Shown here: in pieces, positions 17,248 through 24,792 of the stretch
Position numbering within the stretch: the stretch's first letter is position 1
Layout: each line of letters begins with the position of its first letter
Assembly (NCBI RefSeq): GCF_009910675.1
Contig: NZ_RSEJ01000035.1
Location: 1-55,344 of the forward strand
From: Photobacterium alginatilyticum
GTDB taxonomy: Bacteria; Pseudomonadota; Gammaproteobacteria; Enterobacterales; Vibrionaceae
DNA: 55,344 bases
Direction of reading: 5' to 3'
Notes under the pieces: generated by a model
What the model saw: only the letters and a program-made list of their open reading frames with translations
What the model was told of the DNA's origin: nothing
Databases searched by the model: none
Program-made: the position numbers and the translations under genes

Positions 17248-18591
17248 CTAAGGCGCAGAATTATCGACATTCAGTACCAGGCCACCGGCAAAGTCATCTG
17301 TGGCAACCACCGAGTAGACACCGCCGTCCTCGATCGTTGCCATGGCTTCGACAGCTGGCGTAAAGGTATCATCGCTGGCTAGGATCACTGCCAGGAAATA
17401 AGTGCCGGCAGGCACGATTAAGGTATCGGTACCCTTAAAATCAACCCCTTTGAGGACAGCCGTTGTCTCATCAAATACGCCATCAGCCGAGGCATGAATA
17501 TCAACCAGGCCGAGGTCTCCGGCTGTCGGACTGGCATGTACTACCCGCAGTTTGCTATACAGAGCGACAGAGCGCAGGTCTTCTTCGATAACCAATGGCT
17601 CGATGGTTGAATCAGTAATACTGTTCAGTTTACCGACGGCATAAATACTGGTCGTAGTGCCCGCTTCAAAGCTGGTGTCCGGCGCTTCAATAACGACGAG
17701 ACTGTTGTCAATGGATGCAGCCACAGTCAAATCGTAAGTGTCTGCGGCAAGATCCAGGCTACGGAACTCCCTAAAAGCAATCAAAGTGAGGCCGTCAACT
17801 GGCTCATCAGAAGCCAGTACATCCACTTCTGGCGCATCATCAACAGCATGTACCACTCTCACAGCTGCTTTTTCTTCTTTGTTTCGCAAGACTGTTACAC
17901 CCTGTCCGTCAGCGACCAAAAGGTTTACTGGCGAAACTGCACCACCGTCCACATTCGGTACTGCCGTAATCATCAAGTCACTGCCCCCCGCCAGTTTTAG
18001 ATCGCCACTATCGAAAACGACGTCTTTCTCGCCAGCCAGAGTAACCCGGATTCGATAGGTCTTGGCTTCAACAGTGACAGGCAACGCCAAATCGTCAACC
18101 TTGAACTCCAGTCCGCCAACTGCAGGTTGTGCTTCGTCGATACTCTCTTCCGTCGTCAGATAGATATCTACGCCTGGTACATCAGGGTGTGCATGCAGAA
18201 CATCAATACGTATTTCACCCGCTCCCGGCCCAATGCTCTCACGACTCAGCACAACAGCTTCAATAGCCGCAGCATTGTTAAGCGCAATAACGTCGTATTG
18301 CATATCTGGCGCAAAATCCAGATTAGCCCCAATCACCTCAACTTTCTCATCGCCGGGAAGCAATGCCTCGACACCGACGTTGTAAGCACCTTCCTCAAGA
18401 TTCAAAAATCCACTTGCCACCTGATAATCCACTTCTTCCAGTCCGCCAACCATTTTGCCATTTAGCGTGATTGCAACCAGAGGTGCATCGCTACTGGCGT
18501 GAGTCACGCGTAACTGGGGCTCATCTTCAAGCAAACAACCCGATAATAAAAATGCCGAACCTAACACTAACGCTAACGAATTGGCTTTCAT
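17248..18591 (-). CDS. DUF4397 repeat lipoprotein
   Basis: A 447-residue lipoprotein: signal peptide with lipobox LLSGC (Cys19). Four DUF4397-type repeats start with variants of LRVTHASSDAP near residues 27, 127 (IRIDVLHAHPDVPG), 244 (VRVVHAVDDAPEVDV) and 348 (LRVVHASPTAGD), separated by beta-rich segments. DUF4397 domains are immunoglobulin-like surface domains of unknown role, common in marine bacteria. Residue 20 onwards is acidic (LEDEP), and position +2 is Leu, so outer-membrane sorting is expected. Divergent from the LON/ECF/ChrR operon, which may regulate it. Confidence 0.88.
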   Translation of the reverse strand: MKANSLALVLGSAFLLSGCLLEDEPQLRVTHASSDAPLVAITLNGKMVGGLEEVDYQVASGFLNLEEGAYNVGVEALLPGDEKVEVIGANLDFAPDMQYDVIALNNAAAIEAVVLSRESIGPGAGEIRIDVLHAHPDVPGVDIYLTTEESIDEAQPAVGGLEFKVDDLALPVTVEAKTYRIRVTLAGEKDVVFDSGDLKLAGGSDLMITAVPNVDGGAVSPVNLLVADGQGVTVLRNKEEKAAVRVVHAVDDAPEVDVLASDEPVDGLTLIAFREFRSLDLAADTYDLTVAASIDNSLVVIEAPDTSFEAGTTTSIYAVGKLNSITDSTIEPLVIEEDLRSVALYSKLRVVHASPTAGDLGLVDIHASADGVFDETTAVLKGVDFKGTDTLIVPAGTYFLAVILASDDTFTPAVEAMATIEDGGVYSVVATDDFAGGLVLNVDNSAP

Positions 18592-18631
18592 TCGAATACC
18601 CTCTTCCTGTTCATTGTTGGTCGGGAATAAT

Positions 18632-18657
18632 TACGAACAAGGCAATTCAATCGATCA
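18632..18657 (-). promoter_or_regulatory. Possible ECF-sigma promoter for the DUF4397 gene
   Basis: Reading the minus strand, TGATCG (18657-18652), a 16-bp spacer, then CGTA (18635-18632). This resembles the TGATC / CGTA elements described for RpoE-ChrR (ECF11) promoters. It is 41 bp upstream of the lipoprotein start. Matching by eye only; tentative. Confidence 0.3.
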
Positions 18658-18773
18658 TAAAAGCCAGGAAAAATTCTGGTTTAAGATGCTAGGCCAATCA
18701 TTTCACAGAGTTTTTTATTGCAGTCATCTGATTGCTCATTTGCTGCGTAGTTAATTAAAAAGAAAACCTGGAG

Positions 18774-19394
18774 ATGCCTGTGCCGAAGAGACCGTATCAT
18801 TCATATACTCTGCCCGTTCTGACTACGACCGAGCACCTTCTGCCGCTAACCAAGCAGCAAATCAGCGGCAACGGGGCACTGTTTAGCCAAACGATCCTCG
18901 AGGCAACTCGCGCAGGAGGAATATGGATTGTAATGCAAGACAGCAACGGCGAAGTCGCAGACAAAGCAGGAGACATAGTGACATTCGCCAGTATCGATTG
19001 TGTTGACTGGCTCTCCGGAGACCAGGTTCAGGTCTCTCTTGATCTGCCCCAGTGGGGAGCCGTTGATACCGAACAGAATAAAACTCCCGGCCGCTATCTC
19101 TCTGCCAGCTTGTTCCCTTTGTGGCATTGCAGCCATAAGCTTAGTACCACAGACCGGCTTGTGGTTCAGCTCCGGCAGTGGCAAAAAGAATACGCTCACC
19201 AAGGGCCAGCGAATGATCCCGGGCTTACCGACTACGAGGATCCATGCTGGCTTTGCTGGCGTTGGTTGGAAGTACTGCCCCTGCCTGTTCATACCAAGCA
19301 AAGACTACTGAAGCAACCGGGGCCAAACTCCAGCCTTCGTTATCTCAAAAAAATGATCCGCCAAAGTGATCTTTATGCCGAGTTATTGCGTTAG
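18774..19394 (+). CDS. LON substrate-binding-domain protein
   Basis: A 206-residue cytoplasmic protein. The N-terminal part has the pattern of the LON N-terminal (substrate-binding) domain (LPVLTTTEHLLPLTKQQ, then ILEATRAGGIWIVMQDSNG), and the C-terminal part closely follows the family ending RWLEVLPLPVHTKQRLLKQ. No ATPase or protease domain is present, so it is a stand-alone LON-domain protein. It precedes an ECF sigma gene by about 80 bp on the same strand and probably forms an operon with it and chrR. The ATG at 18774 is used; a GTG two codons later has the better-spaced CTGGAG. Confidence 0.75.
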   Translation: MPVPKRPYHSYTLPVLTTTEHLLPLTKQQISGNGALFSQTILEATRAGGIWIVMQDSNGEVADKAGDIVTFASIDCVDWLSGDQVQVSLDLPQWGAVDTEQNKTPGRYLSASLFPLWHCSHKLSTTDRLVVQLRQWQKEYAHQGPANDPGLTDYEDPCWLCWRWLEVLPLPVHTKQRLLKQPGPNSSLRYLKKMIRQSDLYAELLR

Positions 19395-19474
19395 TCAGAT
19401 ATCGATCCCATGCTTGCAGTAGAACGATGATAAAAATCAGTCGATGTACTCACTCCGAGAAGATCAAGGAGCCT

Positions 19475-20044
19475 ATGCTCAACGAAGAATCGCCCGCTAT
19501 TGATGTGGCATCACTGTTGTTCAATATTGCTAACTTGCGATGTAAACAGAGTTACGAAAAGCTGTTTGTTATGCTCGCTCCCAAGTTACTCAACTTTTCG
19601 CGTAAACAGTTGAGGGATGATGCCATGGCAATGGAAGTCGTCCAGGAAACCATGCTCAAGATCTGGTTAAAAGCTCACCTCTATGACGAATCCAAAGGTG
19701 CGGCGCTAACCTGGATCTATTCTGTTGCCCGTAACGTCAAATTCGATTTGCTACGTAAATCCAAGCATCAGAATGACTGGATTCAGGGAGATGATCTCTG
19801 GCCGACACTCAGCGAAGAACAGGATCCCGATCGCCTTCCCAAAGAGTTTCATGCCATTGTTACTCGCGAGCTTAAGGAGCTCGTCAACACTCTCCCTCCT
19901 GCCCAGGCAGAAGTTGTCAGGCTTATCTGTTTACAAGGTGCGTCACATCAGGATGTAGCTGACGCATTAGGCGTACCACTAGGTACCATAAAAAGCCGGC
20001 TTCGGTTAGCACTACAGAAAATGAAGGAGGCATTGGATGACTGA
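19475..20044 (+). CDS. rpoE: ECF RNA polymerase sigma factor, RpoE (ChrR-controlled, ECF11-like)
   Basis: A 189-residue ECF sigma factor. Region 2 (FVMLAPKLLNFSRKQLRDD, VVQETMLKIWLKAHLYDESK, AALTWIYSVARNVKFDLLRK) binds the -10 element and core polymerase; region 4 (LPPAQAEVVRLICLQGASHQ, then GVPLGTIKSRLRLALQKMKE) is the -35 binding helix-turn-helix. The ATG at 19475 follows AAGGAG closely; an in-frame ATG at 19427 lacks a ribosome site. The next gene overlaps its end by 8 nt and encodes ChrR, so this is the sigma factor of a singlet-oxygen/photo-oxidative response. CGATCC-N16-CGAT at 19403-19428 might be its own promoter. Confidence 0.92.
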   Translation: MLNEESPAIDVASLLFNIANLRCKQSYEKLFVMLAPKLLNFSRKQLRDDAMAMEVVQETMLKIWLKAHLYDESKGAALTWIYSVARNVKFDLLRKSKHQNDWIQGDDLWPTLSEEQDPDRLPKEFHAIVTRELKELVNTLPPAQAEVVRLICLQGASHQDVADALGVPLGTIKSRLRLALQKMKEALDD

Positions 20045-20711
20045 TATCCGTTTTCACCCAAACGATGACATATTGACATGCTACGCGGCTGGCGATCTAG
20101 AACCGGCAACAAGCATAATGCTGAGCGCCCATTTGGAGCTATGCAGCCACTGTCGCGCCCGTGTTGCCGAGCTTGAAGATGCCCAGGCACAGAAAATGGC
20201 GTTGGTGCCATCGGAGCCATTATCAGAAGAACTCAACGACCTGCTTGATACTATTTTGCGCCACCCGGATCTACCACGGGACGAAGTTGCAGAAGCCACA
20301 AAGGCGCATATTGAAATTAACAGTAAGCAGTTCATGCTGCCTAGGGCTCTGCAGCAGCACGATGAGCAAATTGGCCCCTGGAGCCGTCTGCCCGGCAACA
20401 TTAAACGCGCCCATGTCGCTACCGGCGGTCACAGCAAGATGAACTTCATCTACATGGATTGTAATAGCGCCCTGCCGCAGCATACGCATCAAGGACTTGA
20501 AATCACCCTGGTGCTTGCAGGCGAATTTATGGACGAGCACGCCACCTATAAACCCGGTGACTTTATCGTCCAGACCTCGGAACACCGGCATGCACCCAAA
20601 ACTCGGGCGGATCAGGACTGCCTCTGCCTGACGCTTCTCGATGCACCGCTGCACTTCACAACCGGGCTTGCGACTTTGCTCAACCCGTTTAGCCAACTGT
20701 TCTTCCGCTAA
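20037..20711 (+). CDS. chrR: ChrR-type anti-sigma factor (zinc ASD plus cupin)
   Basis: A 224-residue cytoplasmic anti-sigma factor. The N-terminal zinc anti-sigma domain has His7, His32, Cys36 and Cys39 (HLELCSHC), corresponding to the four ligands of Rhodobacter ChrR. The C-terminal cupin (about 110-205) has HTHQGLE and SEHRHAPKT, the metal ligands needed for singlet-oxygen sensing in that system. Both halves are intact. The 8-nt overlap with the sigma gene implies translational coupling and stoichiometric production. It is expected to hold RpoE inactive until singlet oxygen or organic peroxide appears. Confidence 0.93.
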   Translation: MTDIRFHPNDDILTCYAAGDLEPATSIMLSAHLELCSHCRARVAELEDAQAQKMALVPSEPLSEELNDLLDTILRHPDLPRDEVAEATKAHIEINSKQFMLPRALQQHDEQIGPWSRLPGNIKRAHVATGGHSKMNFIYMDCNSALPQHTHQGLEITLVLAGEFMDEHATYKPGDFIVQTSEHRHAPKTRADQDCLCLTLLDAPLHFTTGLATLLNPFSQLFFR

Positions 20712-20750
20712 GTTAAGTCTGCCTGCTCTGATACTGCTCATTTCACAGAC

Positions 20751-20788
20751 CTCCAATTGCCAGTTCACTATACAACTGGTAATTGGAG
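20751..20788 (+). terminator. Long hairpin, probable terminator of the rpoE-chrR operon
   Basis: CTCCAATTGCCAGTT (20751-20765) and AACTGGTAATTGGAG (20774-20788) pair in 14 of 15 positions around an 8-nt loop, 39 nt past the chrR stop. The following sequence (CTTATAAAC) is T-poor, so termination may be weak or Rho-assisted. Confidence 0.55.
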
Positions 20789-20864
20789 CTTATAAACAAC
20801 TACATCATTAAGATTGATTAGAATATAGTCAATTAGGTTTTTTACTCTAAACCTCTCCCATACA

Positions 20865-20985
20865 CTGGATTTTGCATTCCTTCGGGATGTTAGTACCGAA
20901 CTATTACGCGAAGCTAGCGTCCGCTATTGGTACAAAAGGCCTCTTCCCTCCATCACTAACCAACCTATTGAAGAGGCCTTCTTCT
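20865..20985 (+). ncRNA. Possible structured 5' leader upstream of the glutathionylspermidine-synthase-like gene
   Basis: Several nested and alternative stems fall in about 120 nt: CATTCC/GGGATG around a TTC loop (about 20874-20889), GTACC/GGTAC enclosing TAGCG/CGCTA, and a perfect 11-bp stem AAGGCCTCTTC (20936-20946) with GAAGAGGCCTT (20970-20980) followed by CTTCTTCT. GTTAGT at 20889-20894 can also pair with ACTAAC in the last loop (20955-20960), giving a mutually exclusive or pseudoknotted form. The rest of the 387-bp gap (20712-21098) holds only the operon terminator. Could be a riboswitch-like leader, an sRNA or a repeat element; tentative. Confidence 0.3.
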
Positions 20986-21098
20986 ACTGCAGTCTAACCA
21001 GACTCTGTTCCAAAACTGCTACCTCAGCGGCTGCCAATAACTATCAAGCCATGTACACTCAGGGTTATTGTTATAAAACAGCAGTATAAGGATAAAAC

Positions 21099-22262
21099 AT
21101 GCTCCGCATTGAAAGTAAAGAGCGACCACATTGGCGGACGCTTGCCAAAGAATATGGCTTCGGCTTTCATAGCATGTACGATCAACCCTATTGGGACGAA
21201 ACCGCCTACTATCAGTTTACACTCGAGCAGATCGAGCGGGATCTGGAAGATCCCACCGAGGAAATTCACCAGATGTGTCTCGAAATCGTCGATACCGTTA
21301 TCCGTGATGAATACTGGCTGCGGCGATTTCAAATTCCCGAGTCTATGTGGCAGAACGTCCTCGACTCCTGGCAACGAAAGGAGCCCTCGCTCTACTCTCG
21401 GCTTGATTTTGCCTACGACGGCAAGGGACACGCCAAGCTTTATGAAAACAATGCCGATACGCCGACCTCTCTCTACGAAACCGGCTTTTGGCAATGGTTA
21501 TGGCTGGAAGATCTGGTCAAAAACGGCTCGATAAGGCGCGATGCCGATCAGTTCAACCTGCTCCAGGAACTGTTGATGGGGCGCTTTCAGGAACTGGCCA
21601 GCCGCCAGCCGGGCCAGACCCTGCATTTTTCCTGCTGCAAAGATACTGAAGAAGACCGCGGCACCGTCCAATACATGGAAGACTGTGCCAAAGAAGCCGG
21701 GCTCTCGACTGCCTTTGTCCATGTTGAAGATATTGGCCTGAACGGCAGAGGCGAGTTTACCGATCTGAAAGACAGACCGATCCGCTGGATGTTCAAGCTC
21801 TACCCGTGGGAGTTTATGTTTCGCGAGGAATACGGCAACAAACTGGCTGGGGCCAACGTCAACTGGCTGGAACCGATGTGGAAGTCAGTCTTGAGCAACA
21901 AGGCGTTGCTGCCGATGCTGTGGAAAAAGTTTGAAGGTCACCCCAACCTGTTGCCCGCCTATTTCCCCGATGACCGCAAGCTCGGCAACCTGCAAGATTA
22001 TGTCATCAAGCCGATTTTTGCCCGAGAAGGTGCCAACATTGAAATCGTCCAGGCAGGTCGGCAGACTCTGCGAACCGAAGGCCCCTATGGCGATGAAGGC
22101 GTGATCTACCAAGCCTATCACCCGCTGCCAAAGTTTGGCGACTATTACACCCTGATTGGCAGCTGGCTGGTTAATGACAAAGCCGGCGGGATCTCAATTC
22201 GGGAAGATACCTCACGTGTCACCCAGGACATGTCACGCTATCTGCCGCATGTGATTTTGTAA
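21099..22262 (+). CDS. Glutathionylspermidine synthase family protein (YgiC-like)
   Basis: A 387-residue ATP-grasp protein resembling E. coli YgiC/YjfC and the synthetase domain of Gsp. Visible motifs are WDETAYYQFTLEQIE near the start, RLDFAYDGKGHAKLYENNAD (the conserved acidic/Asn metal and ATP region), FKLYPWEFM, VIKPIFAREGANI and GSWLVNDKAGGISIRED at the C-terminus. The family ligates an amine to a peptide carboxylate, but the stand-alone proteins have no proven substrate. No amidase domain and no YgiB neighbour are present. It precedes a LysE-type exporter by 117 bp. Confidence 0.88.
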   Translation: MLRIESKERPHWRTLAKEYGFGFHSMYDQPYWDETAYYQFTLEQIERDLEDPTEEIHQMCLEIVDTVIRDEYWLRRFQIPESMWQNVLDSWQRKEPSLYSRLDFAYDGKGHAKLYENNADTPTSLYETGFWQWLWLEDLVKNGSIRRDADQFNLLQELLMGRFQELASRQPGQTLHFSCCKDTEEDRGTVQYMEDCAKEAGLSTAFVHVEDIGLNGRGEFTDLKDRPIRWMFKLYPWEFMFREEYGNKLAGANVNWLEPMWKSVLSNKALLPMLWKKFEGHPNLLPAYFPDDRKLGNLQDYVIKPIFAREGANIEIVQAGRQTLRTEGPYGDEGVIYQAYHPLPKFGDYYTLIGSWLVNDKAGGISIREDTSRVTQDMSRYLPHVIL

Positions 22263-22345
22263 CTGTTCTCGGTAACTCACCTCAATAACAATTAGCGAGC
22301 CGGTAGAGCAATATCGTTCAATACTGGCCCGCACCGCTCAATTTA

Positions 22346-22372
22346 CCCTGAGAACTCTTTTTCATCTCGGGG
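22346..22372 (+). promoter_or_regulatory. Hairpin occluding the ribosome site of the LysE gene
   Basis: CCCTGAGA (22346-22353) pairs with TCTCGGGG (22365-22372), 7 of 8 positions plus G-T, around an 11-nt loop, and is followed by TTTTATAATG. The GGGG at 22369-22372 is the only Shine-Dalgarno for the ATG at 22380. The hairpin could act as a terminator/attenuator or as a translational switch. Confidence 0.4.
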
Positions 22373-22379
22373 TTTTATA

Positions 22380-22982
22380 ATGTTTTCAGTTTTCTCCTCA
22401 ATGATTGTCTTTGCCTTGGTTGGCGCGGTATCACCCGGCCCGGTCAATATTATCGCTGCCAGTACCGGGGCGCAGTCAGGTTACCGCAAAACACTGTCTC
22501 ATGTGTTAGGCGCCACTATCGCATACGCTTTGATTGTCTTTCTCTGTGGCCTGAGCCTTGAACTGGTATCGACACTGCTACCCGAAATAATGGGTATTAT
22601 GCGACTATTGGGAGGCGGATTCCTGCTCTATATGGGCTTCAAAATTGCCACCGCAACCGGCATAGGAAAGCAAGACCGACAATACTATACCCCGCCAACC
22701 TTTATCGAAGGCGCTTTATCACAAGCCCTCAATCCCAAGGCATGGTTAGTCGCCATATCAGGTATCAGCTTATTTGTATTAAACCACTCGCCCACAGTGC
22801 TATATTTATTCTGCTTTACAGCGATTTCGTTTATCGCCTGCTTCGCGGGCGTATCGGTATGGGCGGCGGCAGGGGATTACATCGGCCACTACCTATCAAC
22901 GACCAGAAGACAAAACGTCTTCAATATTACTATGGGCACACTCTTGAGTGGATCTGTCATCTCCATGCTGTTGGGGCTTTAG
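22380..22982 (+). CDS. LysE/RhtB-family amino-acid exporter
   Basis: A 200-residue inner-membrane protein with about six hydrophobic segments. The N-terminal FALVGAVSPGPVNIIAASTG is the LysE-family signature; a second conserved part is ALNPKAWLVAISG. The family exports amino acids or derivatives such as homoserine, threonine, lysine or cysteine metabolites. The gene is followed after 31 nt by an AraC regulator that is likely its controller. Confidence 0.9.
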   Translation: MFSVFSSMIVFALVGAVSPGPVNIIAASTGAQSGYRKTLSHVLGATIAYALIVFLCGLSLELVSTLLPEIMGIMRLLGGGFLLYMGFKIATATGIGKQDRQYYTPPTFIEGALSQALNPKAWLVAISGISLFVLNHSPTVLYLFCFTAISFIACFAGVSVWAAAGDYIGHYLSTTRRQNVFNITMGTLLSGSVISMLLGL

Positions 22983-23013
22983 GGAAAGAAGAAAACAGAG
23001 AAAGGAAAGTGCA

Positions 23014-23832
23014 ATGAAGCAAGACGATTCGGTTTTTCTGACTCAATGTCAAACGCTGCCTTGGGTCGAAATCCGCCAGGCCTCTCAAACCCGCGCCTGT
23101 TATCACTCTCACTCACATGACGAGTTCTCTTTCGGTGTGATTGACAGCGGTTCAGCACAATACATCAACCAAAAGGTCAACAATCGTATCGGCATTACCA
23201 ATACCGTAACGATCAATCCCGGCGATATTCACTCATGCAACCCTGAAATCGGCGAGTGGTCTTATCGAATGCTGTTTGTCGAGACCAGCTGGATAGGACA
23301 GCTTCAATCTGAACTATTCAACCGAGATGGCGCGGATTATCACCCTTTCCTAAATCATTACGAAACAGCGCCGGATCTCTACCATCATTTTGACTCTCTA
23401 TATCAAGCGCTAATCAATGAACCTAACCCGCTTACCGCCGAGAGTGAATTAATCCTGTATTTGGCGCGCTGTTTCGATATCCATAAGGCCAAGGTCCCCA
23501 AGCGAGAACAACAGCCTCTGCCCCATCTGAGCCGAGTAAAGGAAATGTTGCTCGACCAACTTGATAGCAACCTTCCGCTGGAAGAGCTGGCTACAGAGGC
23601 AGGTCTTAGCCGCTATCATCTGATCCGGAAATTTAACCAGGTATATGGCCTATCTCCCCACGCGCTACAGTTGGATGCAAGAGTCAAAAAAGCCAAGGCA
23701 TTGCTCAAAGCCGGAAATACATTGGCAGAAACATCGGCGCAACTCGGCTTTGCCGATCAGGCACACTTCCAACGTCATTTCAAAAAGCGCCTAGCAGTAA
23801 CCCCCAAGCAGTACCAGTCGTTTTTTGTATGA
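23014..23832 (+). CDS. AraC-family transcriptional regulator
   Basis: A 272-residue regulator: N-terminal cupin-like sensor (CYHSHSHDEFSFGVIDSGSA, with VTINPGDIHSCNP) of the type often paired with LysE exporters, and a C-terminal double helix-turn-helix (PLEELATEAGLSRYHLIRKF, then ETSAQLGFADQAHFQRHFKK). AAAGGA lies 7 nt before the ATG at 23014; the open frame further upstream overlaps the LysE gene and is not used. Probably senses the amino acid exported by its neighbour. Confidence 0.91.
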   Translation: MKQDDSVFLTQCQTLPWVEIRQASQTRACYHSHSHDEFSFGVIDSGSAQYINQKVNNRIGITNTVTINPGDIHSCNPEIGEWSYRMLFVETSWIGQLQSELFNRDGADYHPFLNHYETAPDLYHHFDSLYQALINEPNPLTAESELILYLARCFDIHKAKVPKREQQPLPHLSRVKEMLLDQLDSNLPLEELATEAGLSRYHLIRKFNQVYGLSPHALQLDARVKKAKALLKAGNTLAETSAQLGFADQAHFQRHFKKRLAVTPKQYQSFFV

Positions 23833-23873
23833 TCTGCTTGGATAGCTGAAAAACAGGCGCTCCTCCGAATCCC

Positions 23874-24767
23874 CTAGGCCCGTCGCATGGATACCCTGGA
23901 AAATACCAGTGCCTCTACGGTGCACAGTATTAGCCCGATCCAGATAAACCCGAAACTAACGACTTTTACCTGATCCAGCACTTCGCCAAAAATGAATACT
24001 GCCAATACAAACTGCAAGCTGGGCTCGATATATTGGGTCAGGCCAATCATCGTCAACGTCGTTCGTTCCACCGCCAGGGCAAAAAATACCAACGGCAACA
24101 AGGTCACTGGCGCAGCACCGGCATAAAGCCAGAAAGTGGTCATATCGCCCGCCAGCACTGTCGAGCTCCCATCCATGAAGCCAAACACCAGATAGCCCAG
24201 CGCAAACGGCATTAATAATGTCACTTCAACGGACATCGAGGTCAGCGAGTCGAACTGAATATATTTCTTGATTAGGCCGTAAAGCGCAAAGAAGCTGCCC
24301 ATCACCAATGACAACCAAGGCAACTCACCATAGAAGTAGACCTGATAGCCAATACCGCAGACAGCAAGGATCACTGCCGCTTTCTGCGCCCAGGTGAGCC
24401 GGTCTTTCAGAAACAACACACCAAAAGCGATGGAAAAAAGCGGGTTGATAAAATACCCGAGACTGGCCGCCAAGACCTGATCATTGGTTATTGCCCAGGT
24501 AAAAGCATAGAGTGAAACACAATTCAGAATTCCGGCGATAAAACACAGGCACAGTGACCGCTTGTTCTTCATCGCGTTGGAAAAAGTCAGGCTGGGTATC
24601 TTCAGGCACTTTAGAATCAGTAACATTAACGGCACCGAGAAAATGATTCTCATTGCAATCAACTCATTCGTATCCGCCTGAGGTGTAAACTGAAAGTACA
24701 GAGGCAACAACCCCCATAATACAAACGCGATAGTCGCGATCACATTACCGTTTACTCGAGCAAACAT
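23874..24767 (-). CDS. rarD: EamA-family transporter RarD
   Basis: A 297-residue ten-TM protein of the drug/metabolite transporter superfamily. The start GNVIATIAFVLWGLLPLYFQ is the RarD signature, and the length fits RarD (about 295). I chose the ATG at 24767, preceded by AGGGTGGG; the longer frame to 24800 overlaps the preceding gene. It follows the chemoreceptor gene by 25 nt on the same strand and may share its transcript. Substrate unknown; RarD was first described by chloramphenicol sensitivity. Confidence 0.88.
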   Translation of the reverse strand: MFARVNGNVIATIAFVLWGLLPLYFQFTPQADTNELIAMRIIFSVPLMLLILKCLKIPSLTFSNAMKNKRSLCLCFIAGILNCVSLYAFTWAITNDQVLAASLGYFINPLFSIAFGVLFLKDRLTWAQKAAVILAVCGIGYQVYFYGELPWLSLVMGSFFALYGLIKKYIQFDSLTSMSVEVTLLMPFALGYLVFGFMDGSSTVLAGDMTTFWLYAGAAPVTLLPLVFFALAVERTTLTMIGLTQYIEPSLQFVLAVFIFGEVLDQVKVVSFGFIWIGLILCTVEALVFSRVSMRRA

Positions 24768-24792
24768 AATACCCACCCTGCCACTGAAAACA

